A stretch of 64,000 nucleotides of DNA from Hybos culiciformis (GCA_964007475.1 OZ023273.1:87748930-87812929), one strand, 5' to 3'; shown: positions 11,043 to 21,615, counted from the stretch's first letter. Made by a program: numbers and translations. The notes: generated by a model from the sequence alone, not told the origin.

Positions 11043-11319
11043 GCCGGCGGTCGTAACAATTCAACATTAAACCATTAAACATATTTAAATCTACCTAACT
11101 TCAATAATCAAAAAACCTAACGTTACCGTATGATTCTTAATATTTTTTGTTAATTGATATTTTTTGTTAAGTGATAATTTTTACTATTTACATTTTGGAT
11201 AAAATAAAATTTCAGTATTAATCAGAACTTAAAATTCAAACGTTCTTTTATTTCCTAAGAAATAAAACTTAAAAATTATTTCATCAAGATATCATTTTGG
11301 TAAGAACTACACGAGATCA
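11043..11319 (+). repeat. gypsy-1 3' LTR
   Basis: Aligns with the 5' LTR from GGCGGTCGTAACAATTCAAC to ACGAGATCA. It lacks an insertion of roughly 15 bp near the AACCTAATG word of the 5' copy. TATA follows directly. Confidence 0.85.
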
Positions 11320-11339
11320 TATATATTTTAATAGATCAC

Positions 11340-11760
11340 TGACTGAAAAAAAACAAATAAAAATGCCCATAAATTTAAACAGATAACGTTTCATCAATCC
11401 CTTTTTAACAACATTTTGATTCCTAGAGTCCATGAGCATGAATTTATAGATCTTGGTATTTTATGTGATCATCAGTTAACATTTAAATTTCATTTAAATT
11501 CAATTGTTAATAGAGCAAATTCAAATGTAGGCTTGATAAAACGTTGGTAAAAAGGGTTTCTGACCCACATGTTATTAGAACACATATCATTTTGGCGACC
11601 TTTAATAGAATATGCTTTTCAAGTATGGTTTTCTATCGATATCAATAGAATCCAGGTCGTACAAACAAAATTTGTAAGATTAGCTTAGAGCACTTACGTT
11701 GGCAGAATCGTATTGTCCTGCAACCTTCAGATTTTCGTACACATACTTTTCAAGTATTTT
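11340..11760 (+). pseudogene. LINE (non-LTR) reverse transcriptase fragment
   Basis: The plus strand reads VHEHEFIDLGILCDHQLTF, then FHLNSIVNRANSNVGLIKRW. After an in-frame TAA come RPLIEYAFQVWFS and NRIQVVQTKFVRLA. This succession (a DLGI.D..L.F motif, the helix with GLIKR, the PLIEY..VW motif, and VVQ.KFVR) is the C-terminal RT/thumb region of Jockey/RTE-like LINE ORF2 proteins. Both ends are missing, and the frame has at least two stops. It directly abuts the gypsy-1 3' LTR, so gypsy-1 may have inserted into or next to it. Confidence 0.75.
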
Positions 11761-12749
11761 TTTAACGTATTAAATGTAATATTGAATTTTTTTTTGTTTA
11801 ATAAATTTATTGAAATAAAAGAATTCAAAAAAACTACTTTTAGTTATTAATTAACTATAATAATAAAATTTAAATTTAGGTTAGGTTGTAGCGGGCCGGA
11901 AATTCCTGTATTCACACGCCTGTTGGCCCGTTGTACCACATTTTAAGTTTGCATTGATAATTTTGGGATCGTATAATATTTTACGATATTCGAGCATGGC
12001 TCTCCATACATTAACCTTTGAGCACCACTGGTATATAGAATGTTTAAATCTAATTAAGCTTGATTTTCTTCAAAGAAGACGTGAAAAATCAGATATTCTT
12101 CATTCACCATTGTTGGTTTACGTCTGACGAAGTAGTAGAATATTTGTTTGTGGTACCTAATAGCACTATTACTCACTTGTGTATTGTATATGGTTTTGTG
12201 TTTATTGGTTTGATGTTTTGTCTTTATTGGTTTTGATGTATCTATAAATGTATGTATGTATACTATTGCATCCTTTTCGAATGTTTTTGTTTTCTTTTTG
12301 TACCTAAATGTAAATTTGCTAATGTACTTTTCCAAATTTAAAATCCGTTATTATTGTTTCTCTGTAGTCGATGTGTGATTCATAAAGCTCCCTCATTTCT
12401 TATTAGAAGGTATAGAAAGTGATGGTAAATTTTTAGAACAAAATGCCTTGAAGTGCGATGGCGCAAAGAAGCATCAACTCTATATTGCTTTTCATGAAAC
12501 TCTCATTATTAAGTGGTTTATACTTGTCAAAATAATAATAGTCTCTATTCATGTTATTTTTCAATTGGTTAGACGTAAATATACTTTGATGACGCCAAGT
12601 TTCAGTACCATTTGAATATATTCTGAAAATTGAATATGCTTATTTCACAAAATTATTTAGATCCATTATAAAAGAAAAAGCTGAACTATCAAACCAAAAT
12701 GATCAACGAAATGTTCTTTAGATCCAAACCGTCAGATTTTGTTGAGATT
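11761..12749. other. non-coding DNA
   Basis: No gene is recognised. A GC-richer patch near 11880-12030 (GCGGGCCGGAAATTCC, TGTTGGCCCGTTGTACC) has no identified function. Confidence 0.5.
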
Positions 12750-13211
12750 TACACACTCGAAAAAATTGAAGCTTTTTTAGATGCAGGAATTGCATCTCTC
12801 ATATGAGATGCTATTCGCTGTTTTTCTTAAAGCAAAATTAGATCCTTTTTTCATTGAAAGCGTTTGCGTCTTAAAAAACATTTCAAATTACATTTCTTAA
12901 GCATGAGAGGCTATTTAAATCTTATTTTGATGTAACTGGACTTCAATATCCTATGCGATGCTTTTTGCTACGTTTTTGAACTATTAATTTGCATCTTGAA
13001 ATAAATCTACAGCTATTACATCGAAATATGGTCCAATTTTGCATCTTATTTTTTTAAAGAGCGACTGCTTCATTCAAAGATGCTATATGCACCGAAAATA
13101 TGAAGCCGTAATTCACTTTTTATAAACTTTACGGAAATTATCCAAATTCACGGAAGGTTCCTTTAATTTTCTGTAATGTCGCTATAAAAAAAAAAAAACC
13201 AACATTTTTTT

Positions 13212-13256
13212 GCTCTCTTCGGGATTCGAACCTGCGTCCTTAGCATTGCAAATGGC
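13212..13256 (-). repeat. tRNA-like segment, minus copy
   Basis: The reverse complement reads GCAATGCTAAGGACGCAGG followed by TTCGAATCCCGAAGA, about 90% the same as 13325-13364 on the plus strand. The two copies form an inverted repeat around an AT-rich spacer of about 45-65 bases. Confidence 0.6.
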
Positions 13257-13299
13257 AAATTTATATTTTCTATTTTATATACTTTTTAAATTTCAATAC

Positions 13300-13364
13300 C
13301 CTAGCTGAGTGGGAGTGCTGGCGGATTGCAATGCTAAGGACCCAGGTTCGAATCCAGAAGAAGG
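13300..13364 (+). repeat. tRNA-like segment (A-box and B-box), plus copy
   Basis: TAGCTGAGTGG resembles a pol III A-box and GGTTCGAATCC is a perfect B-box, with GGATTGCAATGCTAAGGACC between them. The acceptor stem cannot be paired, so this is read as a tRNA-derived module and not a tRNA gene. Confidence 0.55.
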
Positions 13365-13645
13365 CATAAGAAATAAAAATAGAATTTAATAAAAATATAA
13401 AAAAATTGTAATAAATAAAAAAAAAATTAAAATTAAATAAATAAAAAAAATTAAATTTTATTTTCTTTTGTAAAATATTTAAAAACATCTCATAAGAAAA
13501 TGATGTTATCTTAAATCTAAATTAACATCAAGATACATCGTAAAATATTTTTAAACGTAAATTGCTTCGAATTAAGAATCAAGAAAAAGTGGATCCCTAT
13601 GAGGCAGTATTGCATCTCATATGAGAGTTTTTTTTCGAGTGTGTA

Positions 13646-14843
13646 TACTGAAAAACCAAATTTTTTAGCAAAATTTGAAATGAAAAAAATTACTGCATTA
13701 TGTACAATTGTAGTTAAAAAATAGTTAGACGAACATTTGTAATATCTAAAAAGATCTAAATAATTTTTTTTAATTAGACATAAGCACTTTAAATAAAAGT
13801 TTTTACTGTTATAGTTAATACGAAAATAGTTTTTTTATTTATAAAATAATATTACGAAAGGTTATAAAAAATGTCGACCGTTGTGTTGTTGGGTTAATTT
13901 TGGAATGTTGTGACGACTTTAATTAATTGCTTCAGTTTTTATAAATAAATTTGAATTAAGTTTTTTTGTCATAATTTATTTTTAACTAGCAGTCTGATCC
14001 AGATTTGCTCGGTTTTATTTATTTTTATTGGGTTTTTCGTACAATCCGGGAAAAAAAATAATTACCCTAAAACCTTCACCTAGAAAACAAAATCTATACA
14101 ATATTTTTGCGAGCTTACCCTGAACTTACAAAATCGACATTAATTTGTATTATATGAAAAATGTATGAAAACGACTACTGTTGTATGGAGACATAAATCA
14201 CAACTGATTTACTTGGTTTTTGGATTTTTATTTGGAAATATGTACTATCAAAATTAAGCCAAAATCTTTTTTCATCCACATTCTCCAGATAAAAACATTA
14301 AAAATTTGTGAGAAGACGAAAAATTTTAAAAGATGTGGTTGTATCCAAAACTTTACCAATTTTTACATTTTGCAATTCTTATTTCAGTTTGAAGCATTAA
14401 AGTGTTTGTTCTTATTCTAAAAACTATTTTACTTAAAACATAACTATGTATTTCACCTAAAAACTAATTTACCTATAAACTCTATTATAGGTAAATTGAT
14501 TTTAAATCTTCTTAGTTTGCCTGTTTTTCTACTTATTCCAATACGATCATTACTATCGTGATGTTTAATTAATATTATAATTAATTTATTATATTCTTAG
14601 GACAATATTTTTGAAGTCTACAACTTTACATATTACCTGAAAAAGTCAGGATGTTGAATTTACAGCTAGGCTTAAGAGATAGAAGAGTTAGTTTCTACTT
14701 CTTCATTTATAACATATATAAAAATGATACAACTAATGAATATCCTAATAATAATTTTTAAAATTAATTTTTATTGTCTAAATGTGGGGCTACAATTTTT
14801 TTTTTAAATTATTAAAATATTAGAAACATATATGTATAAAAAA
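13646..14843. other. AT-rich non-coding DNA
   Basis: Only chance frames are seen, none with a recognisable domain. Confidence 0.6.
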
Positions 14844-17083
14844 TTACAAAATAAAATTTTCAGATTCTTCTAGCAAGACAATATCTTCAATGTACGTTAT
14901 GTGAAACTCTGGCATACGATTCCCACAAATCAATCCATAGACGGTAAACAACTCAAAAATATCTATATATTGCATCTTTCCTGGTGAATTTAGTTGCAAC
15001 AGTCCACCAGAATCATCCTTAAATAAATAAGAAATTCATTTTACTACAAATAAACTGATATGTTTATATTATTATATTGTATACGCAAATTAAATATGCA
15101 TTTCTATTTATTTTAAATAAGAATTTTATTTCTTTTTTTTAATTAGAAAAGTCTTCTGGTTTTCAAAATTATCATCTTTTAATTGAAGAGATTGTATTTA
15201 CAGCGTTTATTATTGGTCGGGAAGCATAATTTTGAACAGAGCTAATTCTGGTTAAGATTTTTTGCCTGGCAATATAAACCTAAAACAGAAACGGATATAG
15301 TACGATATCAGACAAACAAATGAAGGTAATGTTAATGTTCGATATCATTATGATATGTTTGTAAGTATGGTTCCGATAACTTGAGCAATAAAATATTATT
15401 ATAATCTGTTTCTGATGATTAATTATAAAAATTTGTTATACTTTCAATTTCAATTTGTGACGAATGACATTATTCTTCAATTTTCTTCAATAATACATAT
15501 GCAAATCTAACATGATTAGCTGTATTCTGTAATAAAAGTAAATTGTTTTTATTTTATTTTATTCTGAGTTGTCTAAAAACAAAAAAATAAGTATTACCCG
15601 CCAAAGTACAATGGGCCTCAGTTATTACAAGTACAATTAAGCTGTCGCCGTATTTCCAACCCATTCCGTCACTTTGTTGTCTTCCACTTTGTTGGCCAGT
15701 GATGTTCATCCCACTACTAGCATAACTAGTAATTTCAGGTCCATGTAATTCATCAGGAGTGAAACATCATTTTTATTATAAGCCTCGTCTCAGAAAACTT
15801 TTACTGGTATATTTTTTTTATTTTGCAAAATAAAAAGCAAAAAAGTATTAAGGGAAATTATAATTTATACAATAAAAGTAAAGGATAAGAACGGAAAAAT
15901 TTCAAACAAACATAAAACTAATATAAGGTAAAAATCAGAAAGTGAACTTGACTACAATTTGCAAAAGTAAATATTTTTAAAGTACATAGAAACATATAAT
16001 ATACAAAATTTGATGTCTTAATTACCATTTCAAAGTCATCAAATATATACGGAATGTTAAGAAAAAGTAAGAAAAATTAGGAACTCTAACGAAGAAAATT
16101 TATAATTTCATTTCATGAAAAAGATAGAGCTTTATTGCATGTGCATATAATTATTATAGTTATTAGGAATCATTTATTATTATTATCATTTATTCTTATT
16201 TTAATTTACTATTTTCAAACTAAAATATGGTTCTAACAAATTTTTCATATTTTTAATTTATATTCATTTAGTTGGAAGTTCTAATTGCAAATAAAACTTA
16301 CTTTAATATTATATTTTAACCATTAGAATTTATAAACATTATATAGGAGTATCAAATTTAAGAAGCAACTGAGTCCTTAATGAAATACGGAAATTTGTAG
16401 TGACATGACTTAACAACATTAATATTAGATTGAATTCGAAATTTGAGACGAATTTTAAAATTTATTATGGACACGTTCATATTCTTCTGATTTTTTTGCT
16501 TGAATTTCTTATTTAATGATTAAATGAAACAATTTTTTACTACACGAACTTCACAATACTTTTCATCAAAATTGTATCAAGAGGTTATTTTTATTTGAGT
16601 TTTCGATATATGACGAAAAAATTGTTGAGGTTTTTGATGTAAGATTTTTATTACAACTTACGTTTGTGAATCCTTTTTGTATCTTTTTCATCATTAGGAT
16701 TGTACGCGTACGCGCCTTCAGCTTCAGTAGGGCTCTTTGTGATACTTTTTCTATGGTGCTCAAGCTAAGTGATAAAAACTTAAGTGATTATCATACTTTT
16801 CATTAAAATTCCCATTATTATTTGAAAATTCATCATAGTTAAAAGTCGTTAAAAGTCCCATTATTATTTGGTCAATTTTATAATTTCCCTGTTAACGATA
16901 ATTTGCACGATTCGAAAACTCATTTTTATCTAGTTTATATTAGGATGATGTCCATTGGAATAATTAAATTCTTCTGCATTATTACGATGATTTTGAACAT
17001 TAATTCTAGCCGAATGTGTTTCTGCTCTATAATGAGAAACTAAAGGATTGAGGAATGCAGGGAAACTTCGGAACATCTGATTC
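14844..17083 (-). pseudogene. trypsin-like serine protease, multi-exon, decayed
   Basis: Pieces of an S1-family (chymotrypsin fold) protease lie in order on the minus strand. VLVITEAHCT, with the catalytic His, is near 15600-15630 and is followed by a GTAATAC donor at the GGCGG junction. DYNNILLLKLSEP is near 15361-15400, where active enzymes have NDIALLKL, so the catalytic Asp appears as Asn. KDDSGGLLQL, with the catalytic Ser, begins at 15017 after an acceptor and continues 57 codons to TAA at 14844. Upstream, 16690-16760 ends at a GTAAGT donor, and 16930-17083 follows a TTCTTTTCCAG acceptor; these may be N-terminal exons with an Asn-rich linker. Several internal stops and the lost Asp suggest a pseudogene or, less likely, a catalytically dead homologue. 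Confidence 0.55.
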
Positions 17084-17715
17084 TGGAAAAGAATTAGACA
17101 TAATATAAGTAAATCATATAAAACAGTTGTTTAAAAAAGTTAAGCAAAACTATTTGAGCTTCTGCGACAGAAATAAATTCTAACTTAATATAATGATAGT
17201 TTTCTTATAGTATTAATTATTTTATGTCAAAAGAAATGAGTAGTGTTTTCTTGAGGATTTTAAAAGGTACTTTGAGAGGTGTATAATAACATCAATGCAA
17301 TTATTTTATCCACATTATAAAATTTTTCTTTATTATATATAATATGAATTATATATATTTATTACATTACACATTTACATTATTATAATATTAATAATTA
17401 AGGAAAATGAAGTCTTTTAAAATCATTTTCTTTATAATAATGGCTTAATTTAAAAATCTAATTTAATTAAAAGATTATGTCAAAAATGAATTGAATCAAT
17501 TATTCATATAAAGAAACTAATTTCATTAAACTGAATAGCATTATATAAAATAACTGATTAAATACAAAAATATGATAATACATATTCAATTATGTATGTA
17601 ATTATTTTGAAATTTAACAAAATATAACTTTATCGATATAATTATTTTTGTTTTTCCTATAAAGTTATTTCAGATAACTTTTTTAGCATAGAAGTAAATG
17701 TTGATTGTAAATAAA
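17084..17715. other. AT-rich non-coding DNA
   Basis: No gene is recognised before the truncated LTR. Confidence 0.6.
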
Positions 17716-17883
17716 AGATGCTTATTCTTTTAGAAGATTTAATAATTCTTTTATTTTAAGTATGTTATTTTGGTGTTGTTCCACACATTGACGACAAGAA
17801 AAAGGAAGATGTCAAAATTCATATATATGACATAAGCATAGTGAATGACAATTTACATCTTAATGCTTTATGCCCTACTTACA
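17716..17883 (-). repeat. gypsy-2 3' LTR, truncated
   Basis: In minus orientation it begins TGTAAGTAGGGCATAAAGC right after a purine tract. It matches the solo LTR at 37303-37846 for about 165 bases and then diverges near 17716. Confidence 0.85.
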
Positions 17884-17912
17884 TCTTCCCTTTTTTTTTT
17901 CTTTTTTTTTTT
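17884..17912 (-). promoter_or_regulatory. gypsy-2 polypurine tract
   Basis: The minus strand is an uninterrupted purine run (A-runs, one G, then GGGAAGA) immediately upstream of the TGTAAG start of the LTR. This is where plus-strand DNA synthesis is primed in LTR retrotransposons. Confidence 0.75.
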
Positions 17913-18037
17913 AAAAACATCTAATAATTATGATTTACGGTATAAGAACACAAAAAATTAAAATTATGCAAAACAAAAATATAAATTCAAAATAAAAACC
18001 AAATTACGAATTATTCCATTGTAACAAAAAAAAAACA

Positions 18038-18262
18038 TTAGATTATAAGTTTAGTCTTTTTGGTGGATTGATTTGCCTTCCTGGATCGTGATGAAGTAGC
18101 TTGATTCGGGAAAGTAATTATTGGTTGAAGTTGATATTTTTTGTTGTTTATATTAGACTGATTACTTGCAAGAAAATCATTTTCAGGTTGAACATTGAAA
18201 TTATTATTTAAATTGTTTATATTATATTGTTCGTTTTGATGATCATCATCTGGTTCATTCAC
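18038..18262 (-). pseudogene. gypsy-2 Pol C-terminal tail
   Basis: This frame encodes a hydrophilic Asn/Gln-rich segment ending ATSSRSRKANQSTKKTKLII before TAA. It is followed by the polypurine tract and LTR. A Ser/Arg/Lys-rich end of this kind is typical of the disordered Pol tail after integrase in this group. Its upstream continuation is cut at about 18266 by an unrelated segment, so the tail is separated from integrase by some 430 bases. Confidence 0.65.
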
Positions 18263-18265
18263 TGG

Positions 18266-18700
18266 CCTACAAAAAAAAAATGTTTGTATTGGTGCAGCTC
18301 TGTTCGCATCTGTAGTCGGTAAAGTACTTAGTATGAACTACATTGCTGCTACTAGATGTCAGCTGACAGCTCTGGTTTACCTACAATTCTTATTTCAAAT
18401 TTTTTACGGTTTTATTCAAAATCAGTCCATGTTATAACTACTTTTATGACATTAATCGTATAAATTTATGATGGCAAGTAAGTCAAGAAGTTGCATTAAC
18501 GATCCTGATATGTTTTGTTACATATGCGGTGAGTATATAATGAAAGATCAACGGACACCGATTAATGACACGGTAATTCGCTTGTATTCTGTATACTTTG
18601 GTATTGAAATTGGCAATCAAGATAAAGAGCTGATATGAAAAATGTGACTAGTTTTCTTGTATCAGCTCACAAAATATACCCAAAATCAGGTCTAAAATCT
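18266..18700 (+). mobile_element. inserted segment with a Cys-containing ICGE-type reading frame
   Basis: This block interrupts gypsy-2 between integrase and the Pol tail. On the plus strand, 18468-18638 encodes a 56-residue frame: MASKSRSCINDPDMFCYICG, then EYIMKDQRTPI and VYFGIEIGNQDKE. I recognise the SC.NDPD.FCYICGE..+..QR.....V...Y..YFG+..GDQDK pattern as the N-terminus of a repetitive insect/invertebrate protein family of unknown function. The rest of that protein is not present; the frame stops at TGA 18636. The borders and class of the mobile unit are unknown. Confidence 0.6.
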
Positions 18701-19690
18701 TAGGCACCAAAATGAGTGTAGGCCAGTGTTATCGACTTCTGCAATTATGTTCGGTTGTTGAACTATTTTTGCCGTGGTTGGTTTAATATTTGCTGAGTTA
18801 CGACGATTAATTTTCCCAATTACATCTTTTATTAAATAAGATCTTGGATGCACTTGTTTTTGGACCTCGGCTGGTTCCCATTGCTTATTCTTGAAAATTC
18901 TGGTTAAAATTCGATCACCTTCCTTTAGTGTTTTAGGTTCTACTGCACCTCTGTCGACATAATATTTCTGTTGTTGTCTTTCCTTTTGGATTACCTTTGA
19001 AACATTTTCTTGAAGACTTTGATCTGGTAATAGTTTTTTCGACATAATCGGGATTGTTGATTTTAAATTTCTTCCAAATAATCGTTGTGCAGGTGTACCT
19101 AGATTACCTTTTGGAGTATTCATTTAATTTAACATAGCCAACTGGTAATCCGAATCGTCATAATCACGTTTTTTTAGCATATTTTTTGATGTTTGTACCG
19201 CACGTTCTGCTAGCCCATTTCCTCTTGCATGGTACGGTGAACTGGTTTGATGCATAAACTTTCATTTTGTTGCAAACGACTTAAATTCTGATGAAGAAAA
19301 TTGCGGGCCATTATCCGTCTCCAGTATTCTGGGAACGCCAAATGTAGCAAAAATATTCTTTAAAAAATTAATTATGTGTTTCGTTGTGATTTCGCTTAAT
19401 TTCTCAAATCTAATATAGCTGAAGTAACTATCTGTCAAAACCAAATAATCTTCGCCTTTGAAGTGAAATAAATTTGAACCACAAATTTCGAACGGGTAAG
19501 TAGGTATTTTTTTTTTTTTGTTATTATTTCTTTGTTGTTACTTCTTTGATTGACTTGACAATCTGGGCAATTTGTTATAAAATCTTTGATATCTTTGCTC
19601 AGCTAGAAAACGTAATTTTTTGCTTGCTGTATACAATTTTCGTAGCTAAGGTGACCAGCATGTATTTCCTTAACTAATTCTGCTCTCATT
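18692..19690 (-). pseudogene. gypsy-2 integrase
   Basis: Read on the minus strand, the HHCC zinc-binding head is at about 19680-19560 (EIHAGHLSYENCI, then TNCPDCQVN). The core at 19444-19262 contains MVLTDSYFSYIRFEKL and FGVPRILETDNGPQFSS with the second catalytic Asp. The C-terminal domain at 19123-18692 includes MNTPKGNLGTPAQRLFGRNL and GDRILTRIFKNKQWEPAEV. Single-base shifts and stops separate the pieces, for example the stop after ATK at 19262, so no full-length integrase is encoded. The last residues of the final frame run into the inserted segment. Confidence 0.9.
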
Positions 19691-19897
19691 TTACTTGGAA
19701 TTAACGCCTTGTGCGATTTATAGATAAGATCTTCGTAAACAGATAATTCATCTCTAAAAACCAATATGGACGAATAGCATTAGGTACGTCTTTGACATTT
19801 GTTGGCCAACCTCTTAATATGTACGATTTCAAGATTTTACAAATTTCATCGTTTCTTGTTGATGCTGTTAATTTTGATAATTCTTCGTCCGATATGG

Positions 19898-20242
19898 CTA
19901 AAATTGTTTGCACTTGTAGTCATCCTCTTCGTAGTTGATTTCGTTTTTACAATCTCTGCTGAGCGGATCAGATATATACATTTTTACACCAGGTTTATAT
20001 ATGATATCTGGGTTGTACGTTAATAGACTCAGTCGTATTCGTTTTAATCTCGGTGGCGAAGCATGTAATTGCTTACGAAATATCGATTCTAATGGCTTAT
20101 AGTCGGTCTCAATTAGAAGCTTTTTACCCCATACATATGCTTGAAATTTTTCGCAGCCAAATTTTATTGCCAACGCTTCATTTTCCAGTTGAGAATATCT
20201 TTTTTGGCATTCTGTAAGCGCTTTTGATGCGTAGCCGACCAT
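19898..20242 (-). pseudogene. gypsy-2 RNase H and connection
   Basis: The frame begins with VGYASKALTECQKRYSQLEN, then EALAIKFGCEKFQAYVWGK and IETDYKPLESIF. These carry the expected Glu and Asp of the retroelement RNase H. It ends in PGVKMYISDPLSRDC, the usual ADALSR-like end of the domain. The first Asp (normally in a DAS motif) is lost upstream, where two small elements now sit. The following frame at 19913-19701 continues toward integrase. Confidence 0.88.
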
Positions 20243-20334
20243 ATGTGCAAAATATTAATATAGTTCTTTTTAATTAGAAAATATAATTTAAACCACAAAC
20301 CATTTTGAACTAATTTTTATTAATAAGTTACACC

Positions 20335-20405
20335 ATTGATTAAGAATACAGAGATTTATAGTTTCATACAACATTTTTTCAGCATCTTTGTGTATTCTTA
20401 ATCAA
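20335..20405. mobile_element. 71-bp fold-back element with 7-bp flanking repeat
   Basis: ATTGATTAAGAATAC at the left is mirrored by GTATTCTTAATCAA at the right. The unit is flanked by TTACACC on both sides (20328-20334 and 20406-20412). It lies where gypsy-2 RT should be. It may be a minimal MITE or a larger element reduced by internal deletion. Confidence 0.5.
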
Positions 20406-20485
20406 TTACACCTATAATAAATTTATTCATAGGCATTAAAAACATTATGTTACAAAAAATTAAATTGAACAAAATTAAAGATTAA

Positions 20486-20703
20486 GAGCCCTGACTGTGA
20501 GAAATAGGTCTTGGTTTTGCTTTTTAGTGTTAATACCATCTCGACTGAAGTTATTTTTTGTTATGTTAGAAAGTGTAGAACTGGCTTTAAATTTTGGGTT
20601 TTTTTGCCTCAAATTGAAAAAAACATTTGAGAAACAGATAAGTAACGGAAACAGATAATAAAAAATAAAACTCAGAAGTAAAGCTAAAATATCACTCTCC
20701 ACT
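20486..20703. mobile_element. piggyBac-related MITE fragment, one end at TTAA
   Basis: It starts GAGCCCTGACTG directly after TTAA (20482-20485). It is clearly homologous, over about 200 bases, to one half of the TTAA-flanked element nested in hAT-3 (45242-45753, inverted). Shared words include GGTCTTGGTTTTGCTTT, AATACCATCTCGACTGA (AATACAATCTCGACTGA in the other copy) and AAAGCTAAAATATCACTCTCCA. The second TTAA end is missing at the join to RT near 20703. Confidence 0.7.
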
Positions 20704-20795
20704 ACCATTGGTGACACAGATGGTGTAGGTTCAGAAATAGCTTCAATAACTCCTAACTTTACCATATTATCTAATTCTGCTTTTACTTCGTCCAT
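20704..20795 (-). pseudogene. gypsy-2 reverse transcriptase, first part only
   Basis: About 30 codons remain: MDEVKAELDNMVKLGVIEAI, then SEPTPSVSPMVV. They correspond to the start of Ty3/gypsy RT (the E..I..L...GVIE.......SP.V pattern). The frame then crosses into the piggyBac-related sequence. The catalytic palm with YIDD is absent from the window, so the element has lost RT. Confidence 0.82.
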
Positions 20796-20829
20796 AATTT
20801 TGTACGGAATACGTCTGGCCAGACAAATT

Positions 20830-21243
20830 TCAAATTGTGGATTTTGAACTTTTTAGACATCCTAGAACGCTAAAAATATTTTCGTCAATGTTTAGTTCGT
20901 TAAGTCGTCTTATTAATCGTAAAGTTTCACAAGCATTAGCACCTAGTATCGGTGTAATGTTTTCGGAAACTATTTTGAATGCAATTTTGCATTTTTTTAA
21001 CGCCACGACGCTTGGTATTATAGCTTCACCTAGAACTTTCATTTTATTATCATTAAATGACAACAATCTTTTTATTTTGCACGGCAATATTTTGCATTTA
21101 ATTTTCTTTACGATTGTTAATGGTAACACATTGCATTGTGCTCCTGTGTCTAATTTTATGTTATATTTTTGATCTGAGATTAATATTTTTTCTGTAAATC
21201 TGTCATTTGGAGACTCTTTTGTCGAAATAGAACCTACAAACAC
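20830..21243 (-). pseudogene. gypsy-2 aspartic protease
   Basis: The 137-codon frame contains IKLDTGAQCNVLPLTIVKKI, the retropepsin active-site motif DTGA, and then a flap-like region and ILGANACETLRLIRRL, which fits the ILG motif near the C-terminus of the domain. It would cleave Gag-Pol during particle maturation. It lies between the zinc knuckle and RT as expected. The domain itself looks intact, although the polyprotein around it is broken. Confidence 0.85.
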
Positions 21244-21607
21244 TTCATATTTTGAGTCGTCTGAACTAACATCTTGATCAACCTGATTAACTTATTTCGA
21301 TTTCGGTGATTCGTATTTATTTTCAGATTTTCTACACAAACTTTCGAAATAATTTTTTTCTTTGCATTCTTTGCATACATGCTTATATGCCGGGCAGTTT
21401 CTGAACTAATGGTGCTTTCCGCATTTTCTACAATCATATGAGCGTTTTTTTGGAATATTTTTTATTCACCAAATTAACTGAACTATCATTCTCTTTAATT
21501 AATGTCAGAAGACAATAATTTTGTGCGCAACTTGTCATTATTTATTCCAAGAATTAATTGGTCTCTGACCAACCCATCTGTTAGATGTTGGAAATCACAA
21601 TTTTGTG
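21234..21607 (-). pseudogene. gypsy-2 gag C-terminal part with zinc knuckles
   Basis: Immediately beyond the hAT-2 insertion, gag continues in a shifted frame: QNCDFQHLTDGLVRDQLILG, then INNDKLRTKLL. Cys-rich sequence follows with YDCRKCGK and NCPAY, then HVCKECKEKNYF and LCRKS, which fits CCHC nucleic-acid-binding knuckles. A TAA near 21500 and further shifts break it. The protease follows with a short overlap. Confidence 0.75.
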
Positions 21608-21615
21608 ACTGTAGC

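Larger units (their letters stand above)
6943..11319 (+). mobile_element. gypsy-1: decayed Ty3/gypsy LTR retrotransposon
   Basis: Two related LTRs (about 6943-7230 and 11043-11319) enclose gag, reverse transcriptase, RNase H and integrase remnants in the usual Ty3/gypsy order on the plus strand. TATA on both sides is a plausible 4-bp target duplication. The protease coding region is missing between gag and RT, and gag is interrupted by an AT-rich insertion. Every domain carries frameshifts or stops. The LTRs differ by substitutions and by an extra 15-20 bp in one copy. The protein remnants resemble those of gypsy-3 at 51-55 kb, so both belong to the same broad lineage. Confidence 0.9.
12752..13643. 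mobile_element. palindromic TA-flanked element with tRNA-like arms
   Basis: The ends are CACACTCGAAAAAA and its inverse TTTTTTCGAGTGTG, bounded by TA on each side (12750-12751 and 13644-13645). This is consistent with a Tc1/mariner-type target duplication. A second inverted layer lies just inside (CTCATATGAGATGC near 12798 and GCATCTCATATGAG near 13613). There is no transposase. The centre holds two tRNA-like segments in opposite orientation (13212-13256 and 13300-13364). The whole 892 bp behaves as a large fold-back MITE. A relative with similar TIRs (CACTCAAAAAA) interrupts the BEL element at about 35.4-36.7 kb. Confidence 0.75.

Noticed and set aside
13300..13364. Functional tRNA gene
   Set aside because: A-box and B-box are present, but the acceptor and anticodon stems do not pair and an inverted copy lies next to it.
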